Part shown: positions 1 to 5,262 of the stretch, piece after piece | Numbering within the stretch: the first letter of the stretch is position 1 | Layout of the letters: each line of letters opens with the position of its first letter | Origin: Alphaproteobacteria bacterium | GTDB lineage: Bacteria; Pseudomonadota; Alphaproteobacteria; ATCC43930; CGMCC-115725 | Direction of reading: 5' to 3' | DNA: 5,262 nucleotides | NCBI GenBank assembly: GCA_019237175.1 | Contig: JAFAHP010000326.1 | Location: 1-5,262, forward strand | Made by a program: the position numbers and the translations under genes | Notes under the pieces: generated by a model | Told to the model about the DNA's origin: nothing | What the model saw: only the letters and a program-made list of their open reading frames with translations | Database searches by the model: none

Positions 1-99
1 GGTGTGGCGCATGCCGGCGTCGATCGGGAGAGCGCCGCTCGGCCGGCCACGATCAGGGCGGTCGCTCGCCCACCCTGACCGCGGCGGAGACGGGACTCC

Positions 100-124
100 C
101 AGCCGCCGGGTCGGCGGGCGGCTG
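100..124. other. GC-rich hairpin, 8-bp perfect stem
   Basis: CAGCCGCC (100-107) is the exact reverse complement of GGCGGCTG (117-124), with a 9-base loop. No T-run follows on either strand, so it is not a canonical intrinsic terminator. It could end transcription of a gene lying to the left, or be a chance palindrome in very GC-rich DNA. Confidence 0.35.
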
Positions 125-185
125 TGTGCGACCCTCATGCGGACGGCTTGGCTTGGCGCTGGAACAGGATGTCTGTGATCGGTTC

Positions 186-261
186 GCCCTGGCCGCTCAG
201 CGGCAGAGCAACCGCTTCCTAAGCGGCAGGCCGCAGTATCAGATCCACCTCCGGCGCACCA
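186..261 (+). pseudogene. Degenerate tRNA-Arg (anticodon CCT), probable tRNA remnant
   Basis: The sequence folds as most of a tRNA. The acceptor strands GCCCTGG (186-192) and CCGGCGC (251-257) pair at six of seven positions, counting one G-T wobble. The D arm is ideal: stem GCTC (195-198), loop AGCGGCA with the conserved GG, stem GAGC (206-209). The anticodon arm has a CCGC/GCGG stem (212-215 and 223-226) with one mismatch at its base, and a seven-base loop TTCCTAA (216-222) giving anticodon CCT, which reads AGG (arginine). A discriminator A (258) and an encoded CCA (259-261) follow. The T arm is broken: 233-237 does not pair with 245-249, T54 and A58 of the T loop are replaced, positions 8-9 are CC, and there is one extra base at 250. 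I therefore infer a decayed copy rather than a working tRNA. No covariance search was possible, so a coding or chance mimic remains possible. Confidence 0.5.
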
Positions 262-354
262 GCCTTGCGTCTCCCGACCAAAGGGATCGGCTCGAGGAAC
301 GGCGCCCAACCGAAAGCGAGCAGTTCAGGACGTTCGGAGAGGCAAACCACAACG

Positions 355-370
355 CTAACACAACTTTAAC
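355..370 (+). promoter_or_regulatory. Candidate CtrA-type box upstream of cpaE
   Basis: CTAA (355-358), seven bases, then TTAAC (366-370) matches the alphaproteobacterial CtrA consensus TTAA-N7-TTAAC at all but one defined base. It sits in a local AT-rich dip about 45 bases before the cpaE start. CtrA is the cell-cycle response regulator that activates pilA in Caulobacter, so the placement is plausible. A single short motif can arise by chance, and no clear -10 element was found to go with it. Confidence 0.3.
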
Positions 371-415
371 AGCGATCCCCGATTATGAGCCCTCAGGGAT
401 GCCAGGGCTGTTGGC

Positions 416-1606
416 GTGAGAATCGGAACGACGAATTCCGCCGAAACTGGACCAGAAGTGCTTGCAATTCTGCGCGACAGGGATTCGGAGAATACGGTCA
501 AAGGCTATCTGAGCGAACGAGGGGTCGTGGATGCACGGCTGCTGCGCGGGGGTGTTGACGACGCAGTCGACTTCCTCGGCAGGGAGCGATCGCCGCGCCT
601 GCTGATCGTCGACCTTTCGGAAAACGATGATCCGGTCGGCGAATTGTGTCGGTTGACCGAATACTGCGATCCGCGGACGCGCGTGATCGCCGTCGGCGAT
701 CGCAATGATGTCGCCGTCTATCGCGGTTTGAAGGAGCTTGGGGTATCGGAATACTTCTACAAGCCCTTGGCGTTCGATCTGCTTGCCCATGCATGCGATC
801 CGGTTTTCGCCAGAACCGCGGAAGTCAGCTCGCCTCGGGCCGGCCGTTTGATCATCGTCTTTGGCGCGCGTGGGGGTGTCGGCACGACGACAATCGCCGT
901 CAATACCGCCTGGCATCTGGCCGAGGTAATGAAACGCCGTGTCATCTTGCTCGACCTCGATTTGCAAGCTGGCGATGCAGCGATGCATCTCGACACCAAA
1001 CCGAGCGGGTCGCTCTCGGAAGCGCTGAAAAACCCGGATCGTGTTGATAATTTGCTGATTGAACGCGCGGTCACCCGATTAACCGATCGGCTCGATCTGT
1101 TGGCCTCCCTCGAGCCTTTCGGCGAGGCGGCAATGCCCGAAGAAGACGCGGTGCTCGCCCTCACATCAAAGCTGCAGGCGCGTTATCGCTATGTGGTCGT
1201 GGATCTGCCATTCTGGACGGCAAACCGGTTCAACCGACTTCTCAACCTACCCGCCACCCTGGTTCTGGTCAGCGATGAAACGCTCGCTTCGGCGCGCGAT
1301 GCATTGCGATGGAAAAAACAAATCGAAACTGCACCGGCGGGATCCGGCGGTTCTGTGTTGCTTCTGCTCAACAAGGCACACGCGGCCGGGACGCTCACCG
1401 ATGCGGAATTCGAAAACGCTCTCGGCCAAAAGCCGGACATCATCGTTCCTTACCAATCGCAAATTGCCCAAGCCGCCAGTCTCGGGCAGCCGGCAATCGC
1501 CAAGAGCGAGGGGTTGCGTTACGGGCTCACTACTCTTTTCAGGCGCTTCCCCGGCGAAGGTTTGGCGGCAAATGGCTCGCTGTTCCGGCGGGTCTTCAGA
1601 CGATGA
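416..1606 (+). CDS. cpaE: Tad pilus localisation protein CpaE/TadZ (receiver-like domain plus degenerate ParA/MinD ATPase)
   Basis: 396 residues. CpaE/TadZ proteins are ParA/MinD-superfamily factors that place the Tad pilus machine in the cell, usually at a pole, and bind the inner face of the membrane complex. Residues about 12-130 form a response-regulator-like domain: D66 (IVDLS) sits at the phospho-acceptor position and K116 (YKPL) at the conserved lysine, but the acidic pair after strand 1 and the strand-4 Thr/Ser are not evident, so it is an atypical receiver. Residues about 144-380 are the P-loop domain. The deviant Walker A reads ARGGVGTTT (151-159), lacking both the signature lysine and the catalytic lysine. 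LLDLDLQAG (178-186) is the switch region, and VVVDLP (260-265) is Walker B. Degenerate P-loops are known in this family. The GTG start is the first possible start after an in-frame stop at 386-388; AGGG at 404-407 is a plausible ribosome site. The tail is basic. The stop overlaps the cpaF start. Confidence 0.93.
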   Translation: MRIGTTNSAETGPEVLAILRDRDSENTVKGYLSERGVVDARLLRGGVDDAVDFLGRERSPRLLIVDLSENDDPVGELCRLTEYCDPRTRVIAVGDRNDVAVYRGLKELGVSEYFYKPLAFDLLAHACDPVFARTAEVSSPRAGRLIIVFGARGGVGTTTIAVNTAWHLAEVMKRRVILLDLDLQAGDAAMHLDTKPSGSLSEALKNPDRVDNLLIERAVTRLTDRLDLLASLEPFGEAAMPEEDAVLALTSKLQARYRYVVVDLPFWTANRFNRLLNLPATLVLVSDETLASARDALRWKKQIETAPAGSGGSVLLLLNKAHAAGTLTDAEFENALGQKPDIIVPYQSQIAQAASLGQPAIAKSEGLRYGLTTLFRRFPGEGLAANGSLFRRVFRR

Positions 1607-2997
1607 GCGGAACCTTCGGCTGGCATCCCGATGCGGCGCCGGACCGGAACTCGACCACTGGAACGAAGGGCGGTGAAAGTGCCAGCGCCGACTCTGCGGC
1701 ATCGCTAGATTCCGCACTACCGCCGCACGGCGCTGCAATAAAAGATGTGATCCGGGAGGGGTTGCTGGCACGCATCGATCCTTCGATCGCGGTGCGAACG
1801 GCAATGCCGGATCTATTGGCGAGCATCAACGCGCTGGTAGGCACCATCGCCGACGAACGCCATCTGCTATTGAACCAACAAGAGCAGCACGCTCTTGCCA
1901 TCGAACTTATCAATGACATGGTCGGACTCGGCCCGGTCGAGCCGTTTCTGCATGATGACAGCGTCTCGGATATCCTGATCAATGGGCCGCGGCAGATTTA
2001 CGTCGAACGGCGCGGCAAGTTGGAGCTGACCCACGCACAATTCCGCAGCGACGACCATGTTCTGCACGTCGCCCATCGCATTGCTTCGTCGATCGGCCGG
2101 CGGATTGATGAAGCGAGCCCGATGCTTGATGCGCGGTTGCACGATGGCAGCCGGGTCAACTGCATCACGGCCCCGCTCAGCCTCAAGGGCACCTGCATCT
2201 CCATTCGAAAATTCGCCAAAGAGCTATTCGATTTCAGTCGTCTGATCGAATATCGGAGCGTCTCTGCGGCGGTCGCGAGGGTATTGCAGATTGCCGCGCG
2301 CAGCCGCCTGAACCTCGTTATCTCCGGGGGAACCGGCTCGGGTAAAACTACCCTCTTGAACGCGATGTCGCAGCTGATCGATCCAGGCGAACGCATCGTG
2401 ACGATCGAGGATACCGCGGAATTGCAGCTGCAACAGCCGCACGTGCTACCGCTGGAGACGCGCCCTTCAAACATCGAGGGCTACGGCCAGATCACTCAGC
2501 GCGATCTTGTACGCAATGCCCTCAGAATGCGACCCGACCGGATCATCGTCGGGGAGGTGCGGGGTTCCGAGGCCTTCGACATGCTGCAGGCCATGAACAC
2601 GGGGCACAACGGCTCGATGTCGACCATCCATGCAAACTCCTCGCGCGACGCGCTCTCTCGCATCGAAAACATGGTCTTCATGGCCGATGTCAATCTTCCG
2701 AGCCGCGCTGTGCGGGGGCAAGTGGCGAGCGCGCTCGATCTGGTTGTTCAGATTGAACGCATGCGCGACGGGGTGCGCCGGGTCACCGAGGTAACCGAGG
2801 TCATCGGCATGGACGAGGACCAAATAGCGACTGCGACCCTCTTTGCCTACCACTATCTCGGCGAGAATTCGGATGGAACGCTGCATGGAATTATGACATC
2901 AACCGGAGCGCAGCCCCGTTTCTTAACGCGGCTCGAGTATTTCGGAACAAAACAGTCCTTCCTCGAGGCGCTGGGGACACCACCGGAGCCCTTTTGA
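1603..2997 (+). CDS. cpaF: Tad/Flp pilus assembly ATPase CpaF/TadA (type II/IV secretion family)
   Basis: 464 residues, normal for the family. It is the hexameric cytoplasmic ATPase that drives Tad pilus assembly, and probably retraction, by acting on the TadB/TadC platform. After a Ser/Ala/Gly-rich, probably disordered first 40 residues, an N-terminal domain (about 45-225) carries the family segment NDMVGLGPVEPFL (104-116) followed by VSDILINGP. The ATPase core has Walker A GGTGSGKTT (242-250, K248), an Asp box with VTIEDTAELQL (266-276), Walker B RPDRIIVGEVRG (310-321, E318) and a His box GHNGSMSTIHANS (334-346). All catalytic motifs look intact. I chose the ATG at 1603 because it overlaps the cpaE stop as ATGA and gives the usual N-terminus. 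The frame extends upstream to another possible start at 1309, but that part lies wholly inside cpaE. Its end overlaps the tadB start by one base. Translational coupling is likely. Confidence 0.96.
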   Translation: MSGTFGWHPDAAPDRNSTTGTKGGESASADSAASLDSALPPHGAAIKDVIREGLLARIDPSIAVRTAMPDLLASINALVGTIADERHLLLNQQEQHALAIELINDMVGLGPVEPFLHDDSVSDILINGPRQIYVERRGKLELTHAQFRSDDHVLHVAHRIASSIGRRIDEASPMLDARLHDGSRVNCITAPLSLKGTCISIRKFAKELFDFSRLIEYRSVSAAVARVLQIAARSRLNLVISGGTGSGKTTLLNAMSQLIDPGERIVTIEDTAELQLQQPHVLPLETRPSNIEGYGQITQRDLVRNALRMRPDRIIVGEVRGSEAFDMLQAMNTGHNGSMSTIHANSSRDALSRIENMVFMADVNLPSRAVRGQVASALDLVVQIERMRDGVRRVTEVTEVIGMDEDQIATATLFAYHYLGENSDGTLHGIMTSTGAQPRFLTRLEYFGTKQSFLEALGTPPEPF

Positions 2998-3974
2998 TGA
3001 GATTTGTCGATTTGTTAATCGGCGCATCGAGCGGGCTCAGTTTCGCTCTGTTTGGTCATTTGCTGTGGGCCTGGATCGACACGCGACGCCGCAGACGGAG
3101 GATGGCGCACCGACTTGACGCATTATCGCCTGAGCGGACAAAGCCTGGCTCGCACTCGCCCACGCCAAGTCTAACGGCCACAGCCGCCGCGGGCGACAAT
3201 CGGTTGCGCTGCATTCCGAGATATCTTCTGGGGATCGATGGTATCGGTTATGCGGGACAGCGATTCACCAATCCGCAACGGGCGTCGATCGCCGGGCTCG
3301 CCGCCCTTGCCGCGTTGGCTGGAACCTTGCAGCTCTTTGGGTTCGACTGGTTTGTTGGCGTTGTCGCCGGGATCGTGGTCTGGCTGGTATCTTTTCGCAA
3401 GCTGGTCAGCATCGAGCGGCGGCGCAGCGAGCGTTCGTTGATCGCGTCATTCCCCGATGCGGTCGATATGGTGGTCCGCATGGTCCGCGCAGGCATGGCC
3501 GTGAGCAGTGCCATACGCGCTGCCAGCAGGGACCTGCCGCCGCCACTCGGACCCTTGTTTACGACCATTTCCGAAGAATACGCCATTGGTGTCCCGCTTG
3601 ATCAGGTGATCACCACGATGGCGACGCGCGTGCGGCTTGCGGAATTCCGGTTCTTCGCAGTAGCCATCAGCCTACAGCACGCAACCGGCGGCGGTCTGAC
3701 GGATACGCTCGAAACCCTGGCTGAAATGATGCGTCGTCGTCGCGCGATACAACTTAAGGCCAAGGCGCTGGTCGCAGAAGTACGGACGACAGCTCTGGTG
3801 CTGAGCACCCTGCCGGTTGCAATCGTGCTCGTGCTGCTGATCGTCAACCCGGAATATATTCGTGCTTTGTTTGTCGATCAGCGCGGCAATCTCATGCTCT
3901 TCGCGGCCGCCCTTTGCGTGGTGAGTGGTGCCGGTTCGATGCATTGGATCATGCGTCGAAACCTGAGGGCTTGA
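2997..3974 (+). CDS. tadB: Tad pilus inner-membrane platform protein TadB (type II secretion F domain)
   Basis: 325 residues. TadB and TadC form the inner-membrane platform that couples the CpaF motor to pilin polymerisation, as PilC/GspF does in type IV pili and type II secretion. Hydrophobic segments are visible near residues 7-27, 96-115, 117-133, 264-284 and 299-316, in the usual TadB arrangement. A strongly basic stretch follows the first segment (T29 then six arginines), marking that side as cytoplasmic. The T2SSF domain spans about 145-285, with FPDAVDMVVRMVRAGMAVS (152-170) opening the helical bundle and LQHATGGGLTDTLETLAEMM (226-245) in the second half, both typical. The ATG at 2997 is preferred because GGAG at 2985-2988 lies eight bases upstream and it gives a TGATG junction with cpaF. 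A TTG three bases earlier adds one residue and cannot be excluded. Residues 45-70 are a low-complexity linker. Confidence 0.94.
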   Translation: MRFVDLLIGASSGLSFALFGHLLWAWIDTRRRRRRMAHRLDALSPERTKPGSHSPTPSLTATAAAGDNRLRCIPRYLLGIDGIGYAGQRFTNPQRASIAGLAALAALAGTLQLFGFDWFVGVVAGIVVWLVSFRKLVSIERRRSERSLIASFPDAVDMVVRMVRAGMAVSSAIRAASRDLPPPLGPLFTTISEEYAIGVPLDQVITTMATRVRLAEFRFFAVAISLQHATGGGLTDTLETLAEMMRRRRAIQLKAKALVAEVRTTALVLSTLPVAIVLVLLIVNPEYIRALFVDQRGNLMLFAAALCVVSGAGSMHWIMRRNLRA

Positions 3975-4906
3975 TGCCAGACTGGCTGACGTTCTCGGAA
4001 CCGCAGGCTCTGGTCGCTTCGGCGGCCGCGCTTTTTGCATTGGCTTTGATCGTGCTGGTACTGGTTCCCCGTCGAGATCACGACATAATCGCGCGGCGGA
4101 TTTCTGTTCTTCGCGTCGCTGTCGCGCCATCTCAGCCCCGTCCTTTCAAAGACGCCGAGCGGCTCACGACGGTGAGCGCGCCTGCCGCCCGTGGCCTGCT
4201 CGGATCGGTGGCGCGGCAACAATTGCAGCGGATAGTCGGAAATCCCAACTCTGCCGGGCTCGGCATAGCTTTGTTTGTCGGTATTCCGCTGCTGACCGCG
4301 GCAGCCTTGGCGGCGGCGGGCTGGACGATCTTCGCCGCGCTCGTCGGCACAAGCCCGCTGCTGCATTGGGGTTGTGCCGGATTGGGGGCCTTTTGTGGCG
4401 CCCTCCTGCCCAATTTCGCACTTCGCAAGGTTGCGGCCCGCCGCTTGCGAGAGATCGAGCTCGGGCTGCCGGATGCGTTGGACCTCCTTGTCATTTGCGC
4501 CGAAGCCGGCCTGTCTTTCGAGGCCGCACTCGACCGGGCTTCGGCCGAGCTGCGCCTTAGCCGAGCCGCGCTCGCTGCCGAGTTCGCGGCCACCGCAGAT
4601 GATTTACGCGTTCGGCTGGACCGCGACGCCGCGCTCACCGCGCTTGCCGCGCGCGTGCCGGTCAACGGCATGAACACCGTGGTAACGACACTCATTCATT
4701 CGATGCGATACGGGACCCCTCTGGTTCGATCGCTGCGGGTCATGGCATCGACATTGCGCAATGACGCCTTGGCCGCGCTCGAAGAGCGGGCCGGACGCCT
4801 GCCTTCGCTAATGACGGTGCCCATGATCCTTTTCACTCTGCCCGCTACGTTTCTGGTTTTGGTCGGCCCCGCCGCACTGCGCGTCTGGGACGTTGTGCAC
4901 CGCTGA
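3974..4906 (+). CDS. tadC: Tad pilus inner-membrane platform protein TadC (type II secretion F domain)
   Basis: 310 residues, partner of TadB in the inner-membrane platform. Hydrophobic segments lie near residues 12-31, 96-117, 127-148 and 282-300. The T2SSF domain (about 160-290) shows the TadC hallmark LPDALDLLVICAEAGLSFE (165-183), then MRYGTPLVRSLRVMAS (244-259) and LPSLMTVPMILFTLPATF (276-293), a clear family signature. The ATG at 3974 is chosen because it overlaps the tadB stop as TGATG, has GAGGG at 3965-3969, and gives the usual short N-terminus before the first membrane segment. A possible start at 3914 would add 20 residues encoded inside tadB with no family-like sequence. It is the last gene of the operon: no tadD (TPR lipoprotein) follows, and the next gene converges from the other strand 53 bases away. 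Confidence 0.94.
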   Translation: MPDWLTFSEPQALVASAAALFALALIVLVLVPRRDHDIIARRISVLRVAVAPSQPRPFKDAERLTTVSAPAARGLLGSVARQQLQRIVGNPNSAGLGIALFVGIPLLTAAALAAAGWTIFAALVGTSPLLHWGCAGLGAFCGALLPNFALRKVAARRLREIELGLPDALDLLVICAEAGLSFEAALDRASAELRLSRAALAAEFAATADDLRVRLDRDAALTALAARVPVNGMNTVVTTLIHSMRYGTPLVRSLRVMASTLRNDALAALEERAGRLPSLMTVPMILFTLPATFLVLVGPAALRVWDVVHR

Positions 4907-4919
4907 TCGGGCCCCGATC
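4905..4919. terminator. Small hairpin at the convergent tadC/hydrolase junction, possible terminator
   Basis: GATCGG (4905-4910) and CCGATC (4914-4919) are perfect reverse complements around a three-base loop, overlapping the last bases of the tadC stop codon. It lies in the 53-base gap between convergent genes, where a bidirectional terminator would be expected. No T-run follows on either strand and the stem is short, so this is weak evidence; Rho-dependent termination is equally possible. Confidence 0.28.
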
Positions 4920-4959
4920 TCGTGCGCGCGCTTCTTCGACCGCGGCGTTCGAATGCGGT

Positions 4960-5262
4960 TCAGCGCAGCATCGCGCGGACAAAACCACCACCGGCTTGAA
5001 TGCCCTGCAAACCGGCCTTGAGCTCCGGATAAAAGAGATGCCAGACATGGATCATCTCGGGCCAGATTTGCAGATCGACCCGGACGTCGGCCGCACCCGC
5101 GACCTTGGCGAGCCGCAGCGCATCGTCGAGCAGGGTCTCGCAGGCGCCGACCTGGATCATCAGCGGCGCGAGACCCTTGAGATCGGCGTAAATCGGCGCC
5201 GCCAACGGCGAGCGCGGATCGGCGCCGTTCAAATATAGCTGCGCCATCTCGAGAAGCGGGGC
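4960..5262 (-). CDS. Alpha/beta hydrolase, hormone-sensitive-lipase-like family, C-terminal part (5' end beyond window)
   Basis: The last 100 residues of a gene that enters from the right edge; members of this family are usually about 300 residues, so roughly two thirds is missing, including the HGG oxyanion motif and the GxSxG nucleophile. Counting the methionine encoded at 5245-5247 as residue 1, YLNGADPRSPLAAPIYADL (5-23) is the typical segment before the last strands. PLMIQVGACETLLDDALRLA (28-47) is the strand and loop that carry the catalytic acid, and WPEMIHVWHLF (62-72) holds the catalytic histidine, H67. The frame stays open upstream of that methionine to the window edge (five more codons), so it is internal and not the start. 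Such enzymes hydrolyse carboxyl esters, often short-chain, or lactones; the substrate cannot be told from this piece. It converges on tadC and has no evident link to pilus assembly. Confidence 0.88.
   Translation of the reverse strand, partial: APLLEMAQLYLNGADPRSPLAAPIYADLKGLAPLMIQVGACETLLDDALRLAKVAGAADVRVDLQIWPEMIHVWHLFYPELKAGLQGIQAGGGFVRAMLR

Larger units (their letters stand above)
1..415. other. Upstream region of the tad operon with no confident protein gene
   Basis: I see no recognisable protein gene here. The first 125 bases are very GC-rich and contain a hairpin (100-124). A tRNA-like sequence lies at 186-261. The stretch from about 343 to 390 is clearly AT-richer than its surroundings and probably contains the operon promoter, though I could not pick out a convincing sigma-70 -35/-10 pair. 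One + strand frame is open from base 3 to the stop at 417-419 and overlaps the cpaE start by four bases. Its product is arginine-rich and matches no family I know. A short - strand frame from an ATG at 138 is open to the left edge and is equally unrecognisable. The cpaD gene that commonly precedes cpaE in alphaproteobacterial tad clusters is not visible here. Confidence 0.6.

Noticed and set aside
300..419. Possible remnant of the cpaD C-terminus before cpaE
   Set aside because: The frame ending at 419 has a vague F-G-x-A spacing reminiscent of the conserved CpaD C-terminal segment, but only a few residues agree and the defining Cys-containing motif is absent, so it is most likely coincidence.
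383..988. 201-codon open frame on the - strand
   Set aside because: It lies antisense over the start of cpaE, whose protein is clearly family-like; GC-rich coding DNA often leaves long antisense frames open, and this product has no recognisable motif.
1309..1602. N-terminal extension of cpaF by 98 residues
   Set aside because: This segment lies entirely inside cpaE, looks like an out-of-frame translation, and the ATG at 1603 gives the normal family length and an ATGA coupling.
1247..1804. 185-codon open frame on the - strand
   Set aside because: Antisense across the cpaE/cpaF junction, with an Arg/Ser/Pro-rich product of the kind produced by reading GC-rich genes in the wrong frame.
3914..3973. 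20-residue N-terminal extension of tadC from a GTG
   Set aside because: It overlaps the end of tadB, does not look like a TadC N-terminus, and the ATG at 3974 has a ribosome site and the same junction type as the other genes.
4132..4695. 187-codon open frame on the - strand
   Set aside because: Antisense to tadC, low-complexity Ala/Ser/Arg product, no family signature.
4996..5238. 80-codon + strand open frame after tadC (possible tadD or small protein)
   Set aside because: It is antisense to the hydrolase fragment, whose protein is clearly recognisable, and shows no TPR or lipoprotein signal.
1..5262. CRISPR array, insertion sequence or long direct/inverted repeats
   Set aside because: Reading through both strands, I saw no regularly spaced repeats, transposase-like protein or terminal inverted repeats; only the short hairpins listed.

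Overview
The window carries a compact Tad/Flp-type pilus assembly operon on the + strand, cpaE (tadZ) - cpaF (tadA) - tadB - tadC. It is flanked on the left by about 415 bases without a confident protein gene and on the right by the C-terminal part of a convergent alpha/beta hydrolase gene. The DNA is GC-rich with GC-ending codons. The gene order, the receiver-fused CpaE with a degenerate P-loop, and the cpa-style layout all point to an alphaproteobacterium. I cannot fix the genus from this stretch; Hyphomicrobiales and Sphingomonadales both fit.

Left flank (1-415): the first 125 bases are very GC-rich and contain an 8-bp perfect hairpin. At 186-261 there is a sequence with a near-intact D arm, an anticodon arm with a CCT anticodon (arginine), a mostly pairing acceptor stem and an encoded CCA. 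Its T arm does not pair, so I read it as a decayed tRNA-Arg. An AT-richer dip just before cpaE holds a near-consensus CtrA-type box (355-370). An open frame runs from the window edge to 419 and overlaps the cpaE start by four bases, but it matches nothing I recognise.

Operon (416-4906): the four genes are joined by overlapping stop/start codons (ATGA, then TGATG twice), so they are almost certainly co-transcribed and translationally coupled. CpaE is the ParA/MinD-like polar localisation factor, CpaF the secretion ATPase, and TadB and TadC the paired inner-membrane platform proteins. Together they form the cytoplasmic motor and inner-membrane base of the pilus. The pilin, prepilin peptidase, secretin, CpaB, CpaD and TadD are not in the window. 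Neither cpaD (usual left neighbour) nor tadD (usual right neighbour) directly adjoins the module.

Right flank (4907-5262): a short convergent gap with a small hairpin over the tadC stop, then the last 100 residues of a hormone-sensitive-lipase-like hydrolase on the - strand, running off the window. It is functionally unrelated to the pilus and marks the right end of the operon.

I found no evidence of an undescribed multi-gene system. The items most worth a second look are the degenerate tRNA-Arg next to a locus class known to move horizontally, the possible CtrA box, and the isolation of the motor/platform genes from the rest of a tad cluster.
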